From positions 1 through 64,000 of the forward strand of contig RDXN01000053.1 of assembly GCA_004292855.1 (NCBI GenBank): a stretch of 64,000 nucleotides of DNA. Direction: 5' to 3'. This stretch comes from Cytophagales bacterium. GTDB taxonomy: Bacteria; Bacteroidota; Bacteroidia; Cytophagales; Spirosomataceae. The notes under the pieces were generated by a model that made no database searches, had not been told where the DNA came from, and was given only the letters and a program-made list of their open reading frames with translations. Numbering within the stretch: the first letter of the stretch is position 1; every line of letters starts with the position of its first letter. Positions 8,605 to 17,140 of the stretch are shown here, one piece after another. A program made the position numbers and the translations under genes.

Positions 8605-8994
8605 TCATTCAGACTGTGCAATAGTCTGATATTCAACGTACACCAACCCGCAAACAATGCCGATTTCGGCCACAAAATAGGCTACCCCAAGCGCGGTTAG
8701 TTGGGCGTAGTGGGTGATGACCATACCTGCCGTCAGGGCGCAATACAGCAGGTTAGCCACGCTCACTATCTTCAGAAACGGTCGCCAGTTGCGTTTCACA
8801 AACAGGAGGCAACAGCCCGAATAGATGGCCAGGCCCAATGCAATAACTGCCAATAGCAGCAGGGTCTGGCGAGGCATTCCAAACCATTTTTTTAGCGGCA
8901 ACAAGATACCGATCAGGCCAAACAGCGTTAGCATGGCTCCGAGGCTGTCGATCAGAAAGAGTCGTTTGGGATTCTTGAGCAGTTCAAGTATCAT
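8605..8994 (-). CDS. Small four-helix membrane protein, unknown function
   Basis: 129 residues starting MILELLKNPKRLFLIDSLGA at the ATG 8994-8992, which overlaps the upstream DoxX stop as ATGA (8991-8994). There are four hydrophobic segments: LGAMLTLFGLIGILLPL, TLLLLAVIALGLAIYSGCCL, VSVANLLYCALTAGMVI and VAYFVAEIGIVCGLVYVEY. I do not recognise a family. A longer frame reaching 9378 exists, but its N-terminal half is a shadow of the DoxX gene. Coupling to DoxX and the nearby Crp gene suggests one transcript. Confidence 0.75.
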   Translation of the reverse strand: MILELLKNPKRLFLIDSLGAMLTLFGLIGILLPLKKWFGMPRQTLLLLAVIALGLAIYSGCCLLFVKRNWRPFLKIVSVANLLYCALTAGMVITHYAQLTALGVAYFVAEIGIVCGLVYVEYQTIAQSE

Positions 8995-9404
8995 TTTTCT
9001 CTCTTCAATGTAGCAGGTATATCGTTGGTGGAGGCCACTAGCAGAAAGCACAGGATCAGCAACACGTTGTATTCGATACCGCCCTGCTGATGGCCCACCA
9101 CAAACCAACCGTTGGGCAGATGAACCAGCAGGATGCCGCCCAGCATGACCAGAATGAAGCCGAGACTGAGCCATCGGCGGAAGTAGCCCATTGCCAGAAG
9201 AGCACCACCGATTAGGTCGTTGACCGTAACGGCCCAGGCAAGCAGGGGGCCGATCAACAAGCCTTTGCTGTTCAGAAAACCCCCAAATGCCCCCACCGAG
9301 CCTACATACAGGCGGGCGGCACCATGGACCATCATCATTAGGCCCAACGCTACGCGCAGAACGGTTAGACACTGCCACGTCGTTAGAAAAGGAAAAGGAC
9401 GCAT
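8991..9404 (-). CDS. DoxX-like integral membrane protein
   Basis: 137 residues with four predicted membrane helices. The pattern LRVALGLMMMVHGAARLY at the N-terminus, then LLAWAVTVNDLIGGALLAMGYFRRW, is typical of the DoxX/DoxD family. Its members are associated with quinone or sulfur redox or with oxidative stress, but most have no proven reaction. The gene starts 13 bases after the Crp/Fnr gene stop and overlaps the next small membrane protein gene by four bases. A three-gene unit regulated by the Crp-like protein is a reasonable inference. Confidence 0.75.
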   Translation of the reverse strand: MRPFPFLTTWQCLTVLRVALGLMMMVHGAARLYVGSVGAFGGFLNSKGLLIGPLLAWAVTVNDLIGGALLAMGYFRRWLSLGFILVMLGGILLVHLPNGWFVVGHQQGGIEYNVLLILCFLLVASTNDIPATLKREK

Positions 9405-9417
9405 CTGAATTTTACGT

Positions 9418-9993
9418 TTAGGAGGTCCGCACTACCTGTTTGGCACGAATGCGGCTGAGATGGCGGCCCGTTATGCCCAGCAGGGCGGCAAGATAGTGTA
9501 GCGGTATCTGCTGAAGCAAATGGGGTGACTCGTGCAAGAGTTTTTCATAACGTTCTTCAGCGGTGAGTGCTATGAGGTCATAGCGGCTCTCTTCAATACA
9601 ACATATCTCTTTTTCGAGCAGGCGTGTGTAGAATTCCTGAAACCCCACAACCTGCTGCTGCAAGCGGAGTAGTTCCGGTTGGCTGATGAGCCAAACTCGA
9701 CCTTTCTGAACACAACGGATGTTTTCGCGGGCGGGCTTCTGCTGCAAAAAGCTCCACAACGACGTCAGGAAGCCATTTTTGCCTACGGTATAGGTAATGC
9801 GCTCCTGACCGTTGGCGAGAATGAAAAATAAAAAGAGACCCTCCTCCACAAACCCGACATGTCGGCAGGTGGTGCCTTCACGTAGCAAATAATCCCCTTT
9901 GCGGAAGACTTTGGCCGTGAATGCCTGGGCGATGAGCGAGGCATCGGCCTGGTCGATACCGGCCTCTTGCAGGAGTCGGATAAGGTGTATCAA
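9418..9993 (-). CDS. Crp/Fnr family transcriptional regulator
   Basis: 191 residues. Residues about 25-120 form a cyclic-nucleotide-binding-type jelly roll (GDYLLREGTTCRHVGFVEEGLFLFF, interrupted here for length; then TYTVGKNGFLTSLWSF). The C-terminus carries a short helix-turn-helix (HYLAALLGITGRHLSRIRAK), as in the small Crp-like regulators of Bacteroidota. There is no Fnr iron-sulfur Cys cluster near the N-terminus. It is probably the regulator of the two membrane protein genes just downstream and perhaps of the divergent or neighbouring oxidoreductase. The ligand is unknown. Confidence 0.85.
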   Translation of the reverse strand: MIHLIRLLQEAGIDQADASLIAQAFTAKVFRKGDYLLREGTTCRHVGFVEEGLFLFFILANGQERITYTVGKNGFLTSLWSFLQQKPARENIRCVQKGRVWLISQPELLRLQQQVVGFQEFYTRLLEKEICCIEESRYDLIALTAEERYEKLLHESPHLLQQIPLHYLAALLGITGRHLSRIRAKQVVRTS

Positions 9994-10022
9994 TCGGTTA
10001 TTAGTTACTGGTCAAGCAGACA

Positions 10023-10604
10023 CTATTTCAACTGGCGGCCCAGCCGCGAAACGCTCTGTAGCCAGCGAGCACGCTGTTGCTCAGTGGAGTTACGCACAGC
10101 ACCAATGTAGGTCACGTGTACTGGTTTTATGCCACAAAATTCCAGAACGCTCCGTTTGAGCTGGTTCACGCTTGGGTTGCCAAACACGAGCCAGTAGTAC
10201 CAGGCAGGCTGATCGACCGTGGTGATGATGTGGGCGGTTTTTCCGGCAAATAGTTTGTCCCACCAGACCGAGTCAGTACGATACTGAAAGGCAATACCAG
10301 GCAAAAATAATCGGTCGATGAAGCCTTTCATCAAGGCAGGCAAGCCGCCCCACCAGACCGGATGCACCCAAACCAAGTGTTCGGCCCAGCGAATTTTGTC
10401 CAACGAGGTGAGTAAATCAGGTTCCAGGTCGATGCGCTTTCGGTAACCGTAGCGCAGGTTCGGGTCGAATTGAAGTTGGGCAATGGTAATCTCCTGAATC
10501 GTAGCTCCGGTTTCGGCTGCCCCCTGCCGATACGCATCGGCAAGACCATAATTGAAACTCGCCTGGTCGGGGTGGCCGTTGATAATTAGAATACGTTTAC
10601 TCAT
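10023..10604 (-). CDS. NAD(P)H-dependent flavodoxin-fold oxidoreductase (quinone reductase type)
   Basis: 193 residues from MSKRILIINGHPDQASF (ATG at 10604; three codons upstream, 10613 is an alternative start). The first strand and loop IINGHPDQASFN, the central HLVWVHPVWWGGLPALMKGF and the LFAGKTAHIITTVDQPAWYY segment match the Flavodoxin_2 family (MdaB, KefF, NQO1). Such enzymes use FMN or FAD to reduce quinones or xenobiotic electrophiles in two-electron steps. The gene lies 29 bases upstream of the Crp-like gene in the same direction, so redox-stress regulation is possible. Confidence 0.85.
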   Translation of the reverse strand: MSKRILIINGHPDQASFNYGLADAYRQGAAETGATIQEITIAQLQFDPNLRYGYRKRIDLEPDLLTSLDKIRWAEHLVWVHPVWWGGLPALMKGFIDRLFLPGIAFQYRTDSVWWDKLFAGKTAHIITTVDQPAWYYWLVFGNPSVNQLKRSVLEFCGIKPVHVTYIGAVRNSTEQQRARWLQSVSRLGRQLK

Positions 10605-10671
10605 GGGTAACATGAAGTTGAAGTCAAGCCCAAAAGTAGCGGTACCTCAACGAGCAAATGAGGACATTTGT

Positions 10672-11376
10672 CTAAAAATTTGGGGAAAGATTGAATCCTT
10701 TCCTAATCAGCCACACCGCCACCATCATCTCGTTTATGAAGATAGGAAACGCTAACAAAAAGCCCACTACTGATACCTGCTGAACGGCGCCAAACAGTTC
10801 GAGCAGCGATACGGTAAAGATCAACACCGACGATGTCAGACCCAGTATGGCTATGGGTTTGGGCAAAAGCCCGGAGACAAAAAACAGATAACTGTAGATG
10901 AACGTGTTGATGCCAAGCATAAAATTGGGGCCTAAAATAAACGACCAGTCGTGAATACTTTTCAAGATTGTTCCAACTGGTCCAAAATGCGCTATGTCGG
11001 GCGTGGGCGATGCCGTGTATGACTTGCTCAGTGTGACCAGTGCCAGCACACTGACCAGACCAATCAGGATAAAAACCACCTCCAACGCCCGGAAAAACAC
11101 GTAGCCCAGCCCCAGGCTTTCGTTGAATCGGCGCAGAAACGGATACATGAATATACCCGTACCGATGGCTGTGACGGCTAAAATCAGCTCAAAAACGGCT
11201 CCCAAAATAACTTGACTGGCCTCTGTTGCACCTATCGTCAGGTAGTTGGGGTTTAGTAAGACTGGTGCGTAAAGCAGTTTGCCGACTATCGACGTGACGG
11301 CTGCCACAATAAAGCAAATACCCGTGGCAGTGGCGTTCGACTTATTCATTTGGGTGAGTGTATTGATGGAGTTCAT
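10672..11376 (-). CDS. DUF4386 family membrane protein
   Basis: 234 residues with six membrane helices (from TATGICFIVAAVTSIVGKLL to VSVVGFLLAFPIFINEMMVA). The pattern ILGAVFELILAVTAIGTGIFMYP and PFLRRFNESLGLGYVFFRALE is characteristic of DUF4386, a family of uncharacterised integral membrane proteins. It sits 12 bases after the stop of the TonB-type receptor gene and is likely cotranscribed with it. A second Met nine residues in (11349) is an alternative start. Confidence 0.85.
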   Translation of the reverse strand: MNSINTLTQMNKSNATATGICFIVAAVTSIVGKLLYAPVLLNPNYLTIGATEASQVILGAVFELILAVTAIGTGIFMYPFLRRFNESLGLGYVFFRALEVVFILIGLVSVLALVTLSKSYTASPTPDIAHFGPVGTILKSIHDWSFILGPNFMLGINTFIYSYLFFVSGLLPKPIAILGLTSSVLIFTVSLLELFGAVQQVSVVGFLLAFPIFINEMMVAVWLIRKGFNLSPNF

Positions 11377-11388
11377 GATTGGTGGTTG

Positions 11389-13725
11389 TTAAAATTCAAT
11401 TTTGTAGCTCAAATTGGGAATAGCGAGTGCGGGTAGCTCTTTATCGACCGAGTTGGTAAGCCGGTTGAAGAGGTGGCCTCTGAAATCGGGTTGCTGCGTC
11501 AGGTTCAGGATTTTCAACGCGATCTCGCTTGCTCGCTTTCTTTTGTTGATTCGGTATATGGCCGTGAAATGGACATGCAGCAGCGGGTCCGATTGGAGCG
11601 AGAAAGCCCGTGTTTCATCATAGACGACCTCGTTGGCTCTGATCGAGGCAGACTCGTTGATGGGCGAATACCGGTTACCGCCCTGATAGCTCAGTCGGGT
11701 GTTCAGGCTGAGTGTGTTCTGCTTGTTTTTGCCCATCGCCCATTCCTTTCCAATCAGGAAATTGGCTACGTACTGGCGATTGAAGCGGGTGCTTCGCCAA
11801 ACCCCGTCACCACCCCTGTATTCGGCGTTGAACAACGACCCCGACAGCAAATAGTAGTACCCGTTCGACACGTATTTTTCGAGCGTCAGGTCAATTCCGT
11901 AGTTTCGGCCCAGGCCTGTGTTCTGTAGCTTTTCGCCAAAGAATAAGTCGCTTTGCAGGTTGATGAACGAGAACGAGCTATCCTGAATGACTGGTATTGA
12001 GAACAACCGTTGGTAATACGGTTCAATTTTGAGGTGAACGAGGTCTGAAATATTCCAGTCGTAGCTCAACACAACGTGGTGGGCTTTCGAGAAGTCGAGG
12101 TTTCGGTTTACGGCCTTCTCCCCCGTTGACAGTGAGTTATTATAGTAGTAATTCAGCTTCTCCAGGCGACTGTGCAGGCCATAGGCTACTCCGACCGAGT
12201 GTTTCTCGTTGATCTGTTGGCGAAACCCAAGTCGTGGTTCGAGGGTGTAGCGATTGTTGAGCGTGAACAACTGGGCGTTCACCCCAACGTTTATTACCAG
12301 CCTGTTGGTCAAATAGATAGCCGAACTGCTGTACCCCGACAGCAACATACTTTGCCCAGTTGCCTTCACGATTTCCTGCGGCACCTCCCCGGCGTTGCGG
12401 GCTTTGTTGAGCAGGATGTCGTAGTGCATACTGTTGAGCGAAACCCCCGTTCGGTTGGTATGTCGGACACCCAGTTTTTTGTTCAGGTACGACGATAAAA
12501 TGACATTCCAGTTTGTGTTCGCGATTTTGCTGTAGGGGGTCAACGTAAGTTCACGGTTCAGTTTTTGGGCCGTCCAATCGACCTCATTGACTGTGGTGGC
12601 TACCGTTGTTTTCCAGTACCCGTCGTTTTTCAGGACATACGTATGACCCACACCCACGACACCGGTAGACTGCCTGATGACGTTGTCTTCGTTATCGTCG
12701 GCATACTGCCAGTCGTTACGATCTTTTTTAGGCTTCGAACTTGCGCCATCGGTAAACCCCATCCCCCACACCGAAAACGTACCGGCGTTGCGCGTGGGGA
12801 AATTCAGCTTGAACGAAAGGTCCTGATACGTAATGGTTTCGGCGTCTTCGGGCAGGAGCGGTTTCAGCAGGGCCAGGGTCGAATACCGATAGTTGTAGAG
12901 ATACGACGAGCGTCTGCCTTTCCTGAACGGACCTTCAGACGCACTTTCCAAACCCACAAGCCCCACCTGAAGGGTGCTTTCGCGTTTCTGGTTGCTGCCC
13001 GTTCGCAAGGCTATGTCGAATACGCCCGACAACGCATTGTTGTATTCGGCAGGAAACGCCCCCGTCAGGAAATCGGAGTTGGCCAGCATTTGGCTGCTCA
13101 GGGCGGTCAGAACACCCCCACCCAGGTAGTTGAGATCGCCAAAGTGATTGGGGCTGGGAATTTCGATGCCCTCCATTTTCCACTGCAAAAACTTGGGTGC
13201 ATTACCGCGTACGATAATGCCGTTATCGCCCGTGTTGCTCGCTACGCCCGCAAACGCAGACGCGAGCCGGGCGGGGTCGTCGAAGCCACCGGCATAGCGT
13301 TTGGCTTCTTCGACACTCAGCATTTTGGCACTAACCGTAGCCATTGTGTTGAGGGGCCGCTCCTTACTGACGTGAGGCCGGGCTACCACCTCGTCCAGTA
13401 ACGTTACCGCTTCCTTAAGGTGAATGGTCAGGAAGGTTTGCTTACCCGCCCCAACCGCGACCTCGCGCACAATAGCCGACTCGTAGCCGACAACCGTAAC
13501 CTGTAGGTCGTACCGGCCCACGGGAACGTTCGTTATGGAGAAAGCTCCCGTCTCGTCGGTGGTTGCGCCGATGAGTGGCGTTGTTTTCACTAACGCCAGA
13601 GAAGCAAAGGGGATCGGCTTTTTGGAAGCTTCGTCGAGGACCGATCCTCGAATAGTTTGGGTGGGCTGGGCTGAAACGAACGTCGAGACAAACGCAAAGA
13701 GGAACCCTAAATAAATTCGTATCAT
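11389..13725 (-). CDS. TonB-dependent receptor-like outer membrane protein with CarboxypepD domain
   Basis: 778 residues. The ATG at 13725 gives MIRIYLGFLFAFVSTFVSAQ, a clean signal peptide; the 14 codons before it are discarded. Residues about 24-105 are a carboxypeptidase-regulatory-like beta sandwich (RGSVLDEASKKPIPFASL, GRYDLQVTVVGYES). A plug domain follows (residues about 130-235: DDPARLASAFAGVASNTGDN, IIVRGNAPKFLQWKMEGIEI), then a beta barrel ending in the typical aromatic NLSYKIEF. It should import a ligand in a TonB/ExbBD-dependent way. No SusD partner is adjacent, so a SusCD glycan system is unlikely. DUF4386 is downstream and the LuxR regulator upstream (77 bases). Confidence 0.85.
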   Translation of the reverse strand: MIRIYLGFLFAFVSTFVSAQPTQTIRGSVLDEASKKPIPFASLALVKTTPLIGATTDETGAFSITNVPVGRYDLQVTVVGYESAIVREVAVGAGKQTFLTIHLKEAVTLLDEVVARPHVSKERPLNTMATVSAKMLSVEEAKRYAGGFDDPARLASAFAGVASNTGDNGIIVRGNAPKFLQWKMEGIEIPSPNHFGDLNYLGGGVLTALSSQMLANSDFLTGAFPAEYNNALSGVFDIALRTGSNQKRESTLQVGLVGLESASEGPFRKGRRSSYLYNYRYSTLALLKPLLPEDAETITYQDLSFKLNFPTRNAGTFSVWGMGFTDGASSKPKKDRNDWQYADDNEDNVIRQSTGVVGVGHTYVLKNDGYWKTTVATTVNEVDWTAQKLNRELTLTPYSKIANTNWNVILSSYLNKKLGVRHTNRTGVSLNSMHYDILLNKARNAGEVPQEIVKATGQSMLLSGYSSSAIYLTNRLVINVGVNAQLFTLNNRYTLEPRLGFRQQINEKHSVGVAYGLHSRLEKLNYYYNNSLSTGEKAVNRNLDFSKAHHVVLSYDWNISDLVHLKIEPYYQRLFSIPVIQDSSFSFINLQSDLFFGEKLQNTGLGRNYGIDLTLEKYVSNGYYYLLSGSLFNAEYRGGDGVWRSTRFNRQYVANFLIGKEWAMGKNKQNTLSLNTRLSYQGGNRYSPINESASIRANEVVYDETRAFSLQSDPLLHVHFTAIYRINKRKRASEIALKILNLTQQPDFRGHLFNRLTNSVDKELPALAIPNLSYKIEF

Positions 13726-13802
13726 ACTGACTGTGTAGGTGTTGTGAAGCCACAAAGGTCTTCTCACATCTACCCCGGCACAATACTGATTTATTAGTAC
13801 GC

Positions 13803-14573
13803 TCAGTCCAAAAGGCCATATTTGGAGGCAAAAACCACGGCCTCAATCGAGTTATTGGCCCCCAGTTTCTCCAGAAAACGATACCGGTGCGTATTGACCG
13901 TGTGAACGCTGATAGAAAGTTTATCCGAGATTTCTTTGCTCAGAAATCCCTGTTTCACCAGCTTTAGTATCTCCAATTCGCGCTTCGTCAGTTCTAACTG
14001 GAGCTTTTGCTCAATATCAAACGGAATGAAACTCCCCGTCCTGAAATTGAGGATTTGGCATTTCACCGAGCCTTCGGATTCCTGGCTGGGCGAAATGTCG
14101 ACCATGCTGAACATGAGCCATATCTGGCCTTTTGGGTCTAGTTCCAGTACCTGATACTGCTCAACAAGCCGAACGTAGTTGCCCTCGGCATTCAGCATGC
14201 GGTATTCGTAGATGACTTTATGATTTAATTTTTGGTCGTTCGTGAAGGCCGCGAATAGTTTCAACACCGAAACGCCCCGAAGAGCCAGTTGAAGTTTCTC
14301 GTCGGGGTGAATTTTCGTTTCAAAAAAATGGTAGTTCTGGCCCTCGTAATCAACTGGTTCGTAGCCCAGCATACCCCCAAAGTTGGACGAGAAAAAGGCA
14401 ACTTGCTTTCGATAGAGATCGAAAATCTGCACGCCCGAATTGCTTACGTTGGCCAACGTCTGCAACGTTTTGGCGTGGCGGGGTATGAGCGCGTAGTCCA
14501 GGTCATCTTCGTCGAACACAAATTGACTCATACAGGCAAAGACAATCTCTTCAAAGCTATTCTGTTCAGTCAT
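13803..14573 (-). CDS. PAS-like sensor LuxR family transcriptional regulator
   Basis: 256 residues from MTEQNSFEEIVFACMSQFVF (ATG at 14573). The longer frame to 14687 runs through a large hairpin and is not credible. Residues about 55-165 look like a PAS fold (FDLYRKQVAFFSSNFGGMLG, then VYEYRMLNAEGNYVRLVEQY-like text, and WLMFSMVDISP). The C-terminal 65 residues are a LuxR/GerE helix-turn-helix (LTKRELEILKLVKQGFLSKE, VHTVNTHRYRFLEKLG). There is no receiver domain, so it probably senses a ligand or redox state directly. It likely controls the TonB receptor operon 77 bases downstream. Confidence 0.82.
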   Translation of the reverse strand: MTEQNSFEEIVFACMSQFVFDEDDLDYALIPRHAKTLQTLANVSNSGVQIFDLYRKQVAFFSSNFGGMLGYEPVDYEGQNYHFFETKIHPDEKLQLALRGVSVLKLFAAFTNDQKLNHKVIYEYRMLNAEGNYVRLVEQYQVLELDPKGQIWLMFSMVDISPSQESEGSVKCQILNFRTGSFIPFDIEQKLQLELTKRELEILKLVKQGFLSKEISDKLSISVHTVNTHRYRFLEKLGANNSIEAVVFASKYGLLD

Positions 14574-14592
14574 CGGGTGGTCGGTAGCGGTT

Positions 14593-14640
14593 TTTTGGTG
14601 GGCTATCGAGTTTGCAAAATGGCTCGATAGCCTACCAAAA
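14593..14640 (-). promoter_or_regulatory. 18-base inverted repeat in the leader of the LuxR gene
   Basis: The arms 14593-14610 (TTTTGGTGGGCTATCGAG) and 14623-14640 pair with 17 of 18 matches around a 12-base loop. The structure ends about 20 bases before the LuxR-type start codon at 14573. It could be an operator for autoregulation or a 5' leader hairpin. It is not followed by a T-run in the leftward direction. Confidence 0.6.
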
Positions 14641-14705
14641 CCAACCAAATTCGGATGAACGGACCGTACAAAATGCACCACACTCACGTTAAACGCATCT
14701 CTACT

Positions 14706-15803
14706 TTACTTTAAGTCTACGTACGACATCGTGTGCGGGGCGTCGAAGCGTTGGTTTTTGAACTTGCCTTCGGGGAGGTCGTAGTTGGAAATGAACAGGC
14801 GACGCCCACGCAACAGCACCTCGGCGGGTTGGTCGAGCAGGCCGTTGGCCCCGTCGGTGTCGCCGTTTTCGGCAAGGGTACTCACCGCGCCCTCCGTCGT
14901 GACGATGCGAATGGCATTGCTTTTAGAATCGCAGACGTAGAGCCGGTCGGTCGCGCGATCCACGATGAGGCCATCGACGCAGGCGAGTTTGGCGATTTGG
15001 GTTTTGTTGGCCATCGACCCGTCGGGCTTCAGGGTCATCTTGAACAGGATACCGTCGCCGAAGCCGCCCGTGTAGAGGTTACCCTTGCTGTCGAAGTCGA
15101 GGCCATCGCAGCCATTGTCGATGCCGCTCTCGTTTTCACCCGTGGTGAAGGTTGTAAACACATGCGGGTCTGCGGGGCCGGACGTCATTTTCACGGGCGT
15201 TCCGGTGCTCATTTCGGCCAGCGAAAAGCGCAAAATCGCGCTGTCGCGGGGCCGGTCGGGCGTGTCCCATTGGCTGTCGGTGATGTAGAGCGTGTTGCCT
15301 TCCCAGACAATTGCGTTGGGCAATCGGAGGCCCGTCACGACCGGCTCGGCTTTGGTGGGTTTGCCGCCCTGCATCCGAATACGCATCAACCGCGATTTAT
15401 AGTTTCGGTTATAAAAATACTGATTGTCAGCATAGTACAGATGACCATCGGGGCCGTATGCCAAATCCATTGGTCCGGCGTGGCGGGTTTCTTCGAGGGC
15501 GGGTGGGGCAAAAAAGAACCGCAATGAGTCTCCTTCGAGCCGAAGCAATGCCGCCGGAAACGAGGGGTTTCCGAAGTTGCACACCGACAGAATCACGCTG
15601 CTGTCGGGCGCAAGGGCCAAACCGTCGGGGGTGTTGTAGGCTTCGGGCAGGTTTTGAAGCAACTGCACATTGCCCGTGGACGTTTCGGTGGTGGCCGTTG
15701 CTGTTGTGGCTGTCGAGTCGCCCGATTGGGCGGTATTGTCCTGCTTCGACTGGCAACCAAAGGCCAGCCCACTCAGGAGCAACAGGGTAAGTTTGAGGTT
15801 CAT
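14706..15803 (-). CDS. SMP-30/gluconolactonase-like beta-propeller lipoprotein
   Basis: 365 residues. MNLKLTLLLLSGLAFGC is a lipoprotein signal with Cys17 as the lipidation site, followed by a Ser/Thr/Ala-rich linker to about residue 45. The remainder is a six-bladed propeller of the SMP-30/gluconolactonase/NHL type, with repeats such as DGLALAPDSSVILSV, GPMDLAYGPDGHLYYADNQ and DGLDFDSKGNLYTGGFGDG. Family members hydrolyse lactones or are non-catalytic binding proteins; the ligand is unknown. It is divergent from the Yellow/MRJP-like gene at 15910, and the two propeller proteins may share a regulatory region. Confidence 0.82.
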   Translation of the reverse strand: MNLKLTLLLLSGLAFGCQSKQDNTAQSGDSTATTATATTETSTGNVQLLQNLPEAYNTPDGLALAPDSSVILSVCNFGNPSFPAALLRLEGDSLRFFFAPPALEETRHAGPMDLAYGPDGHLYYADNQYFYNRNYKSRLMRIRMQGGKPTKAEPVVTGLRLPNAIVWEGNTLYITDSQWDTPDRPRDSAILRFSLAEMSTGTPVKMTSGPADPHVFTTFTTGENESGIDNGCDGLDFDSKGNLYTGGFGDGILFKMTLKPDGSMANKTQIAKLACVDGLIVDRATDRLYVCDSKSNAIRIVTTEGAVSTLAENGDTDGANGLLDQPAEVLLRGRRLFISNYDLPEGKFKNQRFDAPHTMSYVDLK

Positions 15804-15909
15804 ATCCGTGAGTCTATTCGTTCGATATGCTATTCAAACCTTTTTGGTAGGGTCTCGTTAAAACCGTTGATTCAATGGTCTCATAAATAGACCGCGTTCT
15901 CAACGTCTT

Positions 15910-17004
15910 ATGAAAAAAATACTTGCTTACACGCTGCTGTCCGTCGGCCTGAGTACCGGCCTGGGGTTTGCTCAACAGCCAGAGATGGTTTCGGTATTCC
16001 AGGACAACAAATACCAGATTACGGGCGTGGCCGTCTCGAAAAGCGGGCGCATGTTTGTCAACTACCCCTACTGGACCGATACCTACCAGTACGCGTTGGT
16101 GGAGGTGATGCCCGATGGGTCCAAAAAGCCCTACCCCGACGCGGCCTGGAATAGTTGGCGACCCGGTCAGGACCCAACCAATAAATGGGTGTGCGTGCAG
16201 TCGCCCCACGTCGACGACAAAGACCGGCTGTGGGTGGTCGACCCGGCAAGCCCGAAGCAGGCGGGGGTGTACAAGGACGCGCACAAACTCGTTTGCTTCG
16301 ACCTGAAGACTAACAAAGTAGAGCGGACGTATTCGATGGCGGGTGCAGTGGGGCCGATCAGCTACCTCAACGACGTGCGGGTGGATACCAAACGCGAGGT
16401 GGCATACATGACCGAATCGCAAAACGGTGGCATCATCGTAGTCGACCTGAAAAGCGGCAAAAGCCGACTAGTGCTTCAAAATCACCCCTCCATGAAGGCC
16501 GATCCCGGCTTCAAGTTCATCATCGACGGGCGCGAACTCCGCGACGACAAAGGGCCAGTACGCTTCAACTCCGATGGACTTGCCCTCACCCCCGACGGTG
16601 ATTGGCTCTATTACAAACCCCTCTCCGACGATAAGCTGTACCGGATTAAAACGCAGTTTTTGCGCGACGAGACCGTATCCGACAAGGGCCTGGGCGGGCA
16701 AGTGGAGGACCTCGGCAAGTGGACCACCACCGACGCGCTCGTGATGGACCCACAAGGCAACCTGTACCTCGGCGACCTGCTCAACTATACCATCTATCGC
16801 ATCAAGAACACGTCGGGTGCCAAGGGTGAGTTGAAACGCGAAAACGTCATCACCGACAAGGTGCGACTGCAATGGCCCGACAGCTACGCCATTCAGAACG
16901 GCTACCTATACATCACGACGTCGCAGATTGACCACATGGCCAAAAACAATGGCGGTAAAGACACCCGCACACGCCCCTACGAGGTGTTTCGATTGAAATA
17001 CTAA
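15910..17004 (+). CDS. Yellow/major royal jelly (MRJP)-family secreted propeller protein
   Basis: 364 residues with signal peptide MKKILAYTLLSVGLSTGLGF cleaved near AQQ. The sequence has the MRJP/Yellow pattern: TGVAVSKSGRMFVNYPYW, WVCVQSPHVDDKDRLWVVDP, SYLNDVRVDTKREVAYMTES and the closing YLYITTSQIDHMAKNN. Bacterial members are often annotated L-dopachrome tautomerase-related. The function is unproven; a binding or isomerase role in the periplasm is inferred. The last codons and the first 45 bases downstream show similarity to the 3' end of the histidine kinase gene at 21300 (see the separate feature). Confidence 0.85.
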   Translation: MKKILAYTLLSVGLSTGLGFAQQPEMVSVFQDNKYQITGVAVSKSGRMFVNYPYWTDTYQYALVEVMPDGSKKPYPDAAWNSWRPGQDPTNKWVCVQSPHVDDKDRLWVVDPASPKQAGVYKDAHKLVCFDLKTNKVERTYSMAGAVGPISYLNDVRVDTKREVAYMTESQNGGIIVVDLKSGKSRLVLQNHPSMKADPGFKFIIDGRELRDDKGPVRFNSDGLALTPDGDWLYYKPLSDDKLYRIKTQFLRDETVSDKGLGGQVEDLGKWTTTDALVMDPQGNLYLGDLLNYTIYRIKNTSGAKGELKRENVITDKVRLQWPDSYAIQNGYLYITTSQIDHMAKNNGGKDTRTRPYEVFRLKY

Positions 17005-17049
17005 CCAAAACTCGCTGCCCTGCCCGGCTCCGACGATCTGTAGCTGTCG
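16996..17049 (-). pseudogene. Remnant of a histidine-kinase 3' end
   Basis: Plus-strand 16996-17041 aligns with 21302-21347, the reversed 3' end of the histidine kinase gene, with only a few substitutions and one indel by eye. Read on the minus strand it gives QIVGAGQGSEFWLVF, comparable to VSSEPGKGSEFRLVF at the kinase C-terminus. The fragment abuts the MRJP stop codon. It looks like a leftover of a deleted or rearranged kinase gene. Confidence 0.5.
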
Positions 17050-17140
17050 GTGGTTCGGGCGGGGCATGCCATCCAGACCCACCCAGATATAGCCGGGAAA
17101 ATTTGTATATTGGCACTCCCTCATCTGCCAACCCCCTGCT

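Noticed and set aside
8995-9378. N-terminal extension of the small membrane protein to 9378
   Set aside because: It is the antisense-phase shadow of the DoxX gene; the ATG at 8994 with the ATGA overlap is the better start.
12565-13401. 278-residue plus-strand open frame
   Set aside because: It is opposite the TonB-type receptor and has no family pattern.
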